Assembly: GCA_009691245.1 (NCBI GenBank)
Contig: SHUM01000002.1
Span: 62,001-126,000 of the forward strand
DNA: 64,000 nucleotides
Source: Acidobacteriota bacterium
GTDB taxonomy: Bacteria; Acidobacteriota; Terriglobia; 2-12-FULL-54-10
Reading direction: 5' to 3'
Below the pieces are notes generated by a model. That model saw only the letters and a program-made list of their open reading frames with translations. It ran no database searches and was not told where the DNA came from. Position numbers and translations under genes: made by a program. Positions 18,773 through 27,083 of the stretch are shown piece by piece (the stretch's first letter is position 1; each line of letters starts with the position of its first letter).

Positions 18773-20308
18773 TTACATGGAGGTCCCGCCGGACGGGAAG
18801 TCTCCTGTCTTGGTGGTGAACTGAATCGGCGTCAGCGTGTTGGAATCCTCGAACGTCAGGATCTTCTCCGGCACGCCGTCCAGCCCCAGCTCCTTCCAGC
18901 GACTGGCGAGGTGATCGTACATCTCGCGCCGAATGCGGTTGCGCGCCGAGAACGTCTTCAGGAACTTGTGCTCCTTGCACGCATTGATCAGCGCCTTCGA
19001 TCCCCAGGGCCGCTCCTCGGGAGGATTCTTGGTTGGATCAAGCCAGGTCGACCATGTCTCGCGCAGAATGTCGATGTCCTTCTCCATATTGCTGCGCGTG
19101 GCGATGGCCCACATCACCTGATGAATGTCCGTGCAGTCGATGTCGTCATCGACCACGATGATCAGCTTCGAGTAGTACGCGCCGCTGGGCAGTTGCGCCG
19201 CCAGCGCCGCCGTCTGCGCGGCGTGTCCAGCATAGCGCTGCTCAATCGACACCGCGGTGATGCCGAATCCGCCCGCACCCTCGGGGAAGCAGTAGACACC
19301 CTTCACGCCGGGCAGTCCCACCTTATCGAAGTCCGTCCAGATGGACGCGCTGCGCGCCAGCGCGTAGATGATGCCCAGCTCGTTCGCCGGATAGTCCGCC
19401 ATCAACGCGCAGGTGAGGATGGGGTTCTTGCGCATGCGGATGCGCTCCACTTCAATGTACGGAGTGTGCGCTTCGGGACGGCCATAGTAGCCAGTGAACT
19501 CACCGAACGGACCTTCCACTCCAACCTTGCCCGGACGCATGAAGCCTTCCACAATAATCTCCGCGGAGGCAGGCAGCTCCAGCCCGGTCAGGTCGCTGAT
19601 GAACGTCTTCACAGGCTCATTCCAAAGGCCTCCCGCGTAGTCGTACTCGCACTCCGTCTTGGGCATGGTGATGCAGCCCACGGCCAGCAGCGCGGGGTCG
19701 GGACCATACACCGCAGCCACCGGAAAGTCCTTGCCCTGGCTCCAGTAGCGCTCGCTCATCAGACGCGCGTCCTTGCCGGGCGACCAGTAGACGAACAGCT
19801 CGTTCTTCGACTTGATCATCTGTCGATAGGTGCCGAGGTTGATGTGGTCGTCCTCCAGATCGCGCGTTACCAGCACGTCCCATGTGCCCAGATAGCGGCC
19901 GCCATCGCGGGGCCACATCTTCGGCGCGGGGAAGTCGAACAGATTGATGTCCTTGCCCTCGAGGATAATCTCGTTGACTGGCGCCTGCTCCGGCTTCACC
20001 TGGACCGGGGGAATCTTCTTGCCGAACTTGGCCTTGCACAGCTCGATCAGCTCCTGCATGCTCTTGCCCACGGGCAGGCCCATGGCCATGGCCACGCGGT
20101 CCTGGCCGGTGCCGAACATGTTCATCAGCGCCGACGACCCGTGCTTGGAGTCCTTCACGTTGGTGAACCACAACGCCGGCGCGCCTTCCTTTTGCGCCAC
20201 CATGTAGTTCAGCGCGCCCATCTCCTCATTCCAGTCGACCGGCGCAGTGATCTTCTTGAGCTGCCCCATCTTCTCGCACTCTTTTATAAAGTCCCGAGTT
20301 GTCTGCAT
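18773..20308 (-). CDS. UbiD-family (prenylated-FMN) decarboxylase
   Basis: The product (511 residues) belongs to the UbiD family, cytoplasmic enzymes that decarboxylate or carboxylate aromatic and unsaturated acids using prenylated FMN. The catalytic glutamate pair lies in EGPFGEFTGYYG (E265 and E270), and conserved segments LFDFPAPKMWPRDGG, YRQMIKSKNELFVYWSPGKDA and ILTCALMADYPANELG are present. AGGAGG lies six bases before the ATG. No ubiX (prenyl-FMN synthase) is in the window. A LysR regulator is divergent to it across a 435-base gap with a consensus LysR box, which suggests substrate-responsive control. An aromatic acid substrate is an inference. Confidence 0.9.
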   Translation of the reverse strand: MQTTRDFIKECEKMGQLKKITAPVDWNEEMGALNYMVAQKEGAPALWFTNVKDSKHGSSALMNMFGTGQDRVAMAMGLPVGKSMQELIELCKAKFGKKIPPVQVKPEQAPVNEIILEGKDINLFDFPAPKMWPRDGGRYLGTWDVLVTRDLEDDHINLGTYRQMIKSKNELFVYWSPGKDARLMSERYWSQGKDFPVAAVYGPDPALLAVGCITMPKTECEYDYAGGLWNEPVKTFISDLTGLELPASAEIIVEGFMRPGKVGVEGPFGEFTGYYGRPEAHTPYIEVERIRMRKNPILTCALMADYPANELGIIYALARSASIWTDFDKVGLPGVKGVYCFPEGAGGFGITAVSIEQRYAGHAAQTAALAAQLPSGAYYSKLIIVVDDDIDCTDIHQVMWAIATRSNMEKDIDILRETWSTWLDPTKNPPEERPWGSKALINACKEHKFLKTFSARNRIRREMYDHLASRWKELGLDGVPEKILTFEDSNTLTPIQFTTKTGDFPSGGTSM

Positions 20309-20596
20309 TATTTCCTCCTGATCATTTCACCCTCGACGGGTCAAATTATGCCAAATCCCGAATGTCCATTCACGCCAAAATTGACCAAATTTGCGGCAGA
20401 GACCAAAGTGCACACTTTCACGGTTCTGACCAAAGAACGCCGCAATTCACGCGTGTCCCAGATACGCCATACGCGCCGTTTTTTCCGCCCCACAAAATCC
20501 GCGAAATCTGCGGATAATTCCGGGATGCGGTCGCGCCGCCAACCATCTTTATAATTGACTCCGCCGCAAAGCTCCAATACATTGTAAATTTAGTAC

Positions 20597-20615
20597 TAAT
20601 ACTTTTTTCGTATTA
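20597..20615. promoter_or_regulatory. LysR-type binding site between ubiD and lysR
   Basis: TAATAC-N7-GTATTA (20597-20615) is a perfect 6-base inverted repeat with the T-N11-A form of LysR boxes. It is placed 130 bases before the lysR start and 290 bases before ubiD. The gap 20309-20743 also holds a palindromic repeat (20640-20721) and, at 20340-20540, low-information sequence in which no gene is seen. Confidence 0.55.
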
Positions 20616-20639
20616 ATCGAATTTTGCCGCGCCTTCTGT

Positions 20640-20721
20640 CAGAGCCGCAACCGGGAGGGAGTGGTCGTTCAGGGGGCGACCCGGTCCCAGCAGCCACCGC
20701 TCCCTTCCGGTCGCGGCTCTG
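20640..20721. repeat. Palindromic repeat, family A, copy 1
   Basis: The outer arms CAGAGCCGCAACCGGGAGGG and CCCTTCCGGTCGCGGCTCTG are imperfect reverse complements (about 26 bases each) around a 30-base centre. The same arm occurs at 33011-33097 and 38452-38552. This copy lies in the leader of the lysR gene and is the most diverged of the three. Confidence 0.8.
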
Positions 20722-20743
20722 TTGCGATATGGAGATCACACAC

Positions 20744-21691
20744 ATGGAACTCCGCCAACTCCGCTACTTCCTCGCCGTCTCCGAAGAACTGCACTTCGGA
20801 CGCGCCGCGCGGCGCCTGCACATGAGCCAGCCGCCGTTGAGCGCGCAGATCCGCCAGCTCGAGGAGGAGATGCGCATCCAGTTATTCTACCGCACCAAGC
20901 GCAAAGTGGAACTCACGGAAGCGGGCCGCGTCTTCGCGCGAGAAGCCCGCCTCATTTTGCAGCAGGTGGAGCTGGCCACGGGACTCGCCGCCGAGGCCAA
21001 CCGCTCCAAGCAGAACCGCCTCGTAGTGGGATGCTCGCCGGCCAACAGCGAAGTGGTGGTGCGCATCCTGAGCGCGGTCGCGCGACGCAACCCGGCGCTT
21101 GCCATCACCGTGAAGAGCCTGCCCACGCCGCAGCAGATCGAGGCGCTGCGCAACAGCCAGATCGACCTCGGCTTCATCACCATCCCCGTGCCGCACGAGG
21201 GCCTCGCCGTGGAGCCGCTGTGGAAGGAGCCGCTGGTCGTCGCGCTGCCTCGCGCGCACGCACTGGCCTCGCGCGGCCGCATCGCATTGCGCGCGCTGGA
21301 GCGCGAGACACTCATCCTCTTCCCGCTATACATGAGTCCCGGCCGCTACGAGTCCATCGCAGACATGTGCCGCAAAGCCGGCTTCAGCCTGAACGCCGTG
21401 CATGAAGTGGACAACATCCACACCATGCTGGAGATGGTCAGCGCGGGAATGGGCGTGGCTCTGCTGCGCGCCTCCGCCCGCCTGATCGAAAACCCGCTGG
21501 GTCGTTCTCTGAAACACCCGCTTGGAAACCCGGTCGAAAAGAAGTCGCCGGGCAATCGCGGCATCGCCTTCCGCGACCTGCAACACTCCCCACTAGTCGA
21601 GACCGCCCTAGCCTACCGCCCCGACCACAAGATCGCCTCCCTGCCCGAGTTCGCCGCCATCGCCCGCCAGGTCAGCAGCCGATTCGCGTAG
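20744..21691 (+). CDS. LysR-family transcriptional regulator
   Basis: The product (315 residues) has the LysR winged helix-turn-helix at residues 1-60 (MELRQLRYFLAVSEELHFG, then AARRLHMSQPPLSAQIRQLE) and a periplasmic-binding-protein-like effector domain (NRLVVGCSPANSEVVVRIL onward). This type senses a small molecule, often an aromatic acid, and activates a divergent operon. ATG 20744 has GGAGAT seven bases upstream; ATG 20729 is an alternative. It is divergent from the UbiD decarboxylase, whose gene is the likely target through the palindrome at 20597-20615. Confidence 0.92.
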   Translation: MELRQLRYFLAVSEELHFGRAARRLHMSQPPLSAQIRQLEEEMRIQLFYRTKRKVELTEAGRVFAREARLILQQVELATGLAAEANRSKQNRLVVGCSPANSEVVVRILSAVARRNPALAITVKSLPTPQQIEALRNSQIDLGFITIPVPHEGLAVEPLWKEPLVVALPRAHALASRGRIALRALERETLILFPLYMSPGRYESIADMCRKAGFSLNAVHEVDNIHTMLEMVSAGMGVALLRASARLIENPLGRSLKHPLGNPVEKKSPGNRGIAFRDLQHSPLVETALAYRPDHKIASLPEFAAIARQVSSRFA

Positions 21692-21741
21692 AACCAATCC
21701 CAGCAATTCAGCCAACACCCTAGGGTGTGCCCACTATTCCT

Positions 21742-21750
21742 TGATATGAT
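21742..21750 (+). promoter_or_regulatory. Extended -10 element upstream of the methyltransferase
   Basis: TGATATGAT (21742-21750) fits TGN plus a five-of-six match to TATAAT. It places the transcript start near 21757 and so favours a translation start at 21800 or 21818. Confidence 0.4.
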
Positions 21751-21799
21751 ACCTACTGGAAATCGACCAGAGGGAATTAGCCGAACCGTTAAATTACTT

Positions 21800-23107
21800 A
21801 TGAGACTAGCAACACAAATGAAGCAAGCGCTGCTTTTTCCTGGCCTTGAAGATACGCCCACAAAAAAGACCGACACAACTTCCACTTTCCAAAGCAATTT
21901 AGCATTGCCGATTCATAGGTGGTTTCGGTATTCAGCCGGTTTTTCCGCAGCTTGGGCTAAAGAACTAATTGACAGAGAAAAGGCCAATGGAAGAAAGCGG
22001 GTTCTAGATCCATTCGCCGGTTCCGGAACGGTTTTGTTGGAAGGCGAGCAGAGCAATGTTTCAACCATCGGAGTGGAAGCACATCCTTTTGTCTCCCGAA
22101 TCGCCAGAGCGAAACTACACTGGAGATAGAATCCGGAAACTTTTCGGAAATTTTCCCTTTCAATCCTTGAAGACGCCAAGAGGCAAAGCGCGCACATTGA
22201 GGCAATTCCCAAGCTCATCGAAAAATGTTTTCCTCCAGTGGCGATTGACCAACTATACTCACTGAAACGCGCATGGGTAGCCGCATCTGATAACTCCCCG
22301 CTCTCTGATCTCGCATGGTTAGCCATGATCTGCATCATCAGGTCGTGTTCACCAGTAGGGACGGCGCAATGGCAGTACGTGCTTCCCAACAAATCCAAGG
22401 CCAAGTCGCTCGAACCTTACGCCGCGTTTGAAGCCAAAGTATGGGAATTCTCAAACGACATGGCCATCCGCCAAAGTATGACCCACGGTCCCAAGGCAAA
22501 GCTCTATCACGAGGATGCTAGAAACAGTTCTTCTCTTCCTGACGGATGGGCCCAACTCGTTGTAACGTCTCCTCCGTATGCCAACAACTACGACTATGCA
22601 GATGCGACGAGACTCGAGATGACGCTGATGGGTGAGATTCAAGGTTGGGGGGACTTGCAAGATGCAGTCCGCAAATATCTGGTGCGTTCTTGCACACAGC
22701 ACGTGGCCGAATTGAATGGGGAGACGAAGCCCATTCTGGAAGATCCAAACCTCGACCATATCCGGGAGGACTTGACGGTTGTCTGCGATTCGTTGGCAAT
22801 CGAGCGGGAGATCCACGGCGGGAAAAAATCGTATCACACCATGATTGCCTCATACTTCAGCGACATGGCAAAAGTAATGCGAGCATTGCGTCGAGTGACG
22901 GCCAGCGGGGCGTTGGTCTGCTTCGTTGTCGGCGATTCGGCTCCTTATGGAATCTATGTTCCAGTGGAAAAATGGCTGGGGAAGCTTGCCGTCGCAGCCG
23001 GGTTTAAGTCTTATCATTTCGAGAAAACCAGAGATAGAAACGTGAAGTGGAAGAACCGCAAGCATCGCGTCCCGCTCCACGAAGGCCGCCTCTGGATAAA
23101 TGGATAA
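21800..23107 (+). pseudogene. DNA methyltransferase (TSPPY type) with in-frame TAG
   Basis: The reading frame encodes a DNA methyltransferase of about 435 codons with the SAM motif VLDPFAGSGTVLLEG followed by the catalytic motif VVTSPPYANNYDYAD, an order seen in N4-cytosine and N6-adenine enzymes. A single TAG at 22127-22129 interrupts it after RAKLHWR. The same frame continues with NPETFRKFSLSILEDAKRQ and on to the catalytic motif with no other stop, so the gene is intact except for this codon. If translated as written, the first piece (about 110 residues) lacks the catalytic motif and the second lacks the SAM site. The start could be ATG 21800 or 21818. It overlaps the following nuclease-like gene by 8 bases, as in restriction-modification pairs. 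Base composition is more AT-rich than the neighbours, which hints at transfer. Confidence 0.75.
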
Positions 23108-23977
23108 TATGGCGGAATCACCAGCCCATAAATTCGGACAGATAATCGGCGACTTAATAGAGGCGGCCGTTGAGCCTCTGTTGCGGCGGTTCGCCGAGGA
23201 ACACAAACTCTTTCTCGATAAAAAGGGGCCTCGGCCGGCACGGAGCGGCAGCAAGTTGAGCTGGACCGACGCTCACGGCAATACCCACGATCTTGACTAC
23301 GTCCTGGAAAGAAACGGTAGTCATGCAAAAACAGGTCAGCCAGTCGCGTTCATTGAAACCGCCTGGCGCCGCTACACGAAACACTCCCGCAACAAAGCGC
23401 AGGAGATTCAGGGCGCGCTGATACCCTTATTGGAGACGCACAAGCACCATGCTCCTTTTATCGGGACAATCCTCGGTGGAGTTTTTACCAAGGGCGCGTT
23501 GAGCCAACTCGAGTCACTGGGATTTTCCGTTGTCTACTTCTCGTATGAAAGTGTAATTTCGGCTTTCAAACGTGTCGGTATAGTTGCGTCTTTGATGAAA
23601 AAACTGCTGATGCTGAGTTTGCAAAAAAGATTAGGGCATGGAAATGGCTGAGTAAGGCCAAGCGCATGCGTGTAGCCACAACTCTGATTGAAATCAACGC
23701 AGAACAAGTTCAAAGCTTTGTGGATAAGCTCAACCGCGCGGTCACAAGAAAAATCAAATCAGTGCGCATCCTTCCACTTCACGGAGCAGCTGTGGAATGG
23801 AATTCCATTGAAAAGGCAATTGCTTTCGTCGAACAATACAACGAACTCTCAGCGCCTCAACCGATCGTGAAATACGAGGTCCAGATTCTGTACAGCAACG
23901 GAGACCGAATCGAAGGGCAATTCGCAGACAGAAAAGATGCTATCCAATTCCTCCGCGGCTACGCGCACGGCGCCTAA
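23100..23977 (+). pseudogene. Putative restriction endonuclease partner, frameshifted
   Basis: Two frames join into one protein of about 292 residues. The first (23100-about 23590) has FGQIIGDLIEAAVEPLLRRF, then DLDYVLERNG and AFIETAWRRYTKHSRNKAQE, which resembles a PD-(D/E)xK nuclease core with an acidic D, a following E and basic residues. The second continues with FDEKTADAEFAKKIRAWKWL and ends in RYEV-like KYEVQILYSNGDRIEG. The total length, 878 bases, is one base short of a whole number of codons, and adding one T to the TTT at 23591-23593 joins the halves. It overlaps the methyltransferase by 8 bases. Function as the matching endonuclease is inferred from position and motif, not from a recognised family. 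Confidence 0.55.
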
Positions 23978-24164
23978 GGTTAGGCTGATCCATTTAGGAT
24001 GAATAGCACTTTTCGGAGTACACCGAACACACTGGAACATCACGGCTGTCACGAATCCGCCGGATGCACTGGCGGGATACCTCTGCCAGCGCCCCGCATT
24101 ATCCCTTCCCCAAAAATTTAAATACGGATATTGACAAGCGGCGGTGAAGTGAGCGAAACTGGTT

Positions 24165-24197
24165 ATTCCTTATTGCAAGTCATTTGCAATAAGGAAT
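24165..24197. promoter_or_regulatory. Iron-box-like palindrome, site 1
   Basis: ATTCCTTATTGCAA (24165-24178) and its exact reverse complement (24184-24197) flank a five-base centre. The core GCAAGTCATTTGC resembles Fur-type boxes with GCAAAT/ATTTGC half sites. It lies about 120 bases before the siderophore receptor. The gap 23978-24315 holds no gene besides these sites. Confidence 0.55.
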
Positions 24198-24258
24198 CCT
24201 GCAAACAAATAGTGGGGCAAGGCGAACACGGAATATCGTACGGGGATAAACGCGCGGC

Positions 24259-24283
24259 CTTATTGCAACACATTTGCATTTAG
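24259..24283. promoter_or_regulatory. Iron-box-like palindrome, site 2
   Basis: CTTATTGCAA-N5-TTGCATTTAG repeats the core of site 1 with the same five-base spacing and a few changes in the right arm. It begins 94 bases after site 1 and ends 32 bases before the receptor start codon, where a bound repressor would block transcription or translation initiation. Confidence 0.5.
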
Positions 24284-24315
24284 ATGCTGCGCGGAACAGA
24301 AGGAGAACGCAACCT

Positions 24316-26910
24316 ATGAAGGCAGGTTTCAGCGCAGGGTTACAAGGTCAGCAGTTCCGAGTCATGACTTTTGGGGGAGTCTGGACGCGAGGCATCGTCT
24401 TAGCTGTCGTCCTGGCCGTCTCCACTCCGCTTCGGGGGCTGGGGGGACTGGCGGCGATGGCGCAGAATGCTCCGGACACTTCGGCCAACGCGGCGGATCG
24501 CGCCACGCTGCGCGACACTGAGGTGCGCGGCGTAACGCTGCGCGGAGTCGTACTGGATTCCTCTGGCGCGGCCATCGCTGGAGCAGCGATCACTGCCCGG
24601 CCTGAACAGTTCCCTGAATATGCCTCCGAAGAAGCCATCGAACCGAATGCTTCAGGCGCGAGCTCTACCGTCTCCGATAGCAACGGCGAATTCACGTTGC
24701 GGCTGGCTCCCGGCAGATACGCGTTGCGCGCCTCGGCGGAGGGCTTTCAGGAACATTCGCGGATCGTAGCAGTCACCGCAGTCGCCGCCGACAGCACCGG
24801 ACTTTCCACGCCCACGGCCACGATTTCGGCCACGCCCGCGGCCGCGCTCGCGAATGAGCCTATAGTGGAGAATATGCTGGTGATTATTCTGGCGATTGCG
24901 CCGCACAGCGAGACCGTGCTGGTGAGCGAGATGACCGAGTACCTGTCGCCCACCATCGGCAGCGCGACCAAGACGCTCACGCCGCTGCGCGACGTTCCGC
25001 AGTCGATCACCGTGGTCACTCGCGAGCTGATTCGCGATCAGGCCATGCAGAACCTCGGCGACGTGGTGCGCTATGTGCCCGGCATCGCCTACCATCAGGG
25101 GGAGAACAATCGCGACGATGTGGTCATTCGCGGCAACCGCTCCTCGGCGGATTTCTTTGTCAACGGTATCCGCGACGATGTCCAGTATTACCGCGACCTT
25201 TACGATTTGGAGCGTGTTGAGGCGTTGAAGGGACCGAACGCGATGATCTTCGGTCGTGGCGGAGCGGGCGGAGTGATCAACCGCATCACCAAGGAAGCCG
25301 CCTTCGCCCCTCTGCACGAGATCACGCTGCAAGGCGGCTCGCATGGTAATAAACGCATGACGGCCGACTTCAATCAACCACTCGGGGATCAGCTCGCGCT
25401 GAGGATCAACGGCATGGCGGAGGATTCCGGCAGCTTTCGCAACTTTGTCGGACTCGCGCGCACCGGCATCAGTCCAGCGCTCGCCTACATGCCCAGCCAG
25501 CGCACCAAAATTACCTTTGGATACGAACATTTCCGCGACCGCCGCACCGCCGACCGCGGCATCACGTCGTTTGAGGGCCGTCCCGCCAACGTGCCCATCG
25601 AGACGTTCTACGGCGATCCGAAGCAAAGCAAAGTGCGCGCCACGATCAACCTGGGAACGGCGGCCATCGATCATCAGGCGGGGCGGCTCGGCATCCGCAA
25701 CCGGATGCAGGCCGGCGGGTATGACCGCTTCTATCAGAACTACGTCCCCGGCACCGCCACCGCGGATAGGCAGTTCGTCGCGCTGACTGCTTACAACAAC
25801 TCGACCGCGCGGTTTAATATTTTCAACCAGACCGACGTAACCTATCGCCTTTCGACCGGACCCATGCACCACACGCTGTTGGGAGGCACCGAGTTGGGAC
25901 GGCAGGTAACCGACAACTTCCGCCAGTCGGGATTCTTCCACAACACCTCAAGCTCCATTCTCGCGCCCTTCTTCAATCCCACCATCGACACGCCGATCAC
26001 CTTCCGCCAGAATTCGAGCGATGCGGATAATCACCTGCGGGCGCGCGTGACGGCGACTTATCTTCAGGATCAAATCGCGGTTTCCCGTTACGTGCAAGTC
26101 ATTGCCGGGGTGCGCTTCGACCGCTTCGAGTTGCGTTATCAAAACAATCGCACCACCAATAGCAACAACGCCATTCTGGACCGTGTGGATCATCTGGTCT
26201 CGCCGCGCGCGGGAATTGTGGTGAAGCCCGTTGAGCCGCTCTCCCTCTACGGAAACTACAGCGTGTCGTATCTGCCCAGCTCCGGCGATCAATTTTCGGC
26301 ACTGACGACAATTACCCAGCAGGTGAAGCCGGAGAAATTTACCAACTACGAAGCCGGCGCGAAGTGGGACATTCATCGCGCCTTGTCGCTCACCACGGCC
26401 GTCTATCGTCTGAACCGCACCAACACGCGCGCGACCGACTCGAATGACCCCACGCGCATTGTGCAGACCGGCAGCCAGCGCAGCAACGGTTTCGAGGTGG
26501 GGCTGGCGGGCAATGTCACGAGCAACTGGAAAATTGCGGGCGGGCTTGCCTGGCAGGATGCGTTCGTCACCAGCGCGACCACGGCGGCGCGCGCTGGCGC
26601 GCAAGTGGGGCAGGTGCCGCATCACACCTTTTCACTGTGGAACAACTACCGGATCATCCCGCGCATCGCAGTCGCCCTGGGCATCCACCATCGCGGCGAC
26701 ATGTTCGCGGCCATCGACAACACGGTGGTGCTGCCGGGCTACACGCGAGCCGATGGGGCCGTCTTCGTCTCGCTCACCGAGCGTGTGCGCCTGCAAACGA
26801 ACATTGAGAACCTGTTCAACGCGGTCACCTTCGCCAACGCCGACAGCAACACCAACATCTCACCGGGCGCGCCTCGCGCCGTGCGCGTGGGACTGATCGC
26901 TCGCTTCTAA
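24316..26910 (+). CDS. TonB-dependent siderophore receptor
   Basis: The product (864 residues) is an outer-membrane receptor for ferric siderophores of the FhuA/Fiu type. After a signal segment (GIVLAVVLAVSTPLRGLGG) comes a carboxypeptidase-regulatory-like domain (LRGVVLDSSGAAIAGAAIT), then a plug with TPLRDVPQSITVVTRELI, GDVVRYVPGI and the conserved LERVEALKGPNAMIFGRG, and a barrel ending in VGLIARF with terminal phenylalanine. ATG 24316 has AAGGAG upstream. Two palindromes upstream suggest iron-responsive repression. Unlike the other three receptors in the window this one is of the classical siderophore class. Confidence 0.92.
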   Translation: MKAGFSAGLQGQQFRVMTFGGVWTRGIVLAVVLAVSTPLRGLGGLAAMAQNAPDTSANAADRATLRDTEVRGVTLRGVVLDSSGAAIAGAAITARPEQFPEYASEEAIEPNASGASSTVSDSNGEFTLRLAPGRYALRASAEGFQEHSRIVAVTAVAADSTGLSTPTATISATPAAALANEPIVENMLVIILAIAPHSETVLVSEMTEYLSPTIGSATKTLTPLRDVPQSITVVTRELIRDQAMQNLGDVVRYVPGIAYHQGENNRDDVVIRGNRSSADFFVNGIRDDVQYYRDLYDLERVEALKGPNAMIFGRGGAGGVINRITKEAAFAPLHEITLQGGSHGNKRMTADFNQPLGDQLALRINGMAEDSGSFRNFVGLARTGISPALAYMPSQRTKITFGYEHFRDRRTADRGITSFEGRPANVPIETFYGDPKQSKVRATINLGTAAIDHQAGRLGIRNRMQAGGYDRFYQNYVPGTATADRQFVALTAYNNSTARFNIFNQTDVTYRLSTGPMHHTLLGGTELGRQVTDNFRQSGFFHNTSSSILAPFFNPTIDTPITFRQNSSDADNHLRARVTATYLQDQIAVSRYVQVIAGVRFDRFELRYQNNRTTNSNNAILDRVDHLVSPRAGIVVKPVEPLSLYGNYSVSYLPSSGDQFSALTTITQQVKPEKFTNYEAGAKWDIHRALSLTTAVYRLNRTNTRATDSNDPTRIVQTGSQRSNGFEVGLAGNVTSNWKIAGGLAWQDAFVTSATTAARAGAQVGQVPHHTFSLWNNYRIIPRIAVALGIHHRGDMFAAIDNTVVLPGYTRADGAVFVSLTERVRLQTNIENLFNAVTFANADSNTNISPGAPRAVRVGLIARF

Positions 26911-26924
26911 ATCGTTTTCTGGTG

Positions 26925-27083
26925 TATCCGAGCCGCGCCAGTGATGAAGCGGCCACCATGCGGATAAGCCCGACCAAGTTGCCGTTGTAAGCAACGCCCC
27001 GCAAACGGGCACGGGTTTTCCAACCCATACCGAATCGCGTTACCTACATGGTGGCCGCTCCATTACTGGCGCGGCTCGGATCA
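26925..27083. repeat. Palindromic repeat, family B, copy 1 (overlaps pyrE stop)
   Basis: The arms ATCCGAGCCGCGCCAGTGAT and its counterpart ending GCGCGGCTCGGATCA are about 38-base imperfect reverse complements. The right end supplies the TGA stop codon of pyrE (27081-27083), and the left end begins 14 bases after the siderophore receptor stop. It lies between convergent genes and may also act as a terminator. Confidence 0.8.

Noticed and set aside
18554-20554. Plus-strand open frame of about 660 codons
   Set aside because: It is antisense to the ubiD gene, which has clear family motifs and its own ribosome site.
20340-20560. A small gene between ubiD and lysR
   Set aside because: Short open frames exist on both strands, but none has a ribosome site or protein-like sequence; the stretch looks like degenerate repeat or regulatory DNA.
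24652-25941. Minus-strand open frame of about 430 codons
   Set aside because: It is the shadow of the siderophore receptor, whose motifs are unmistakable.
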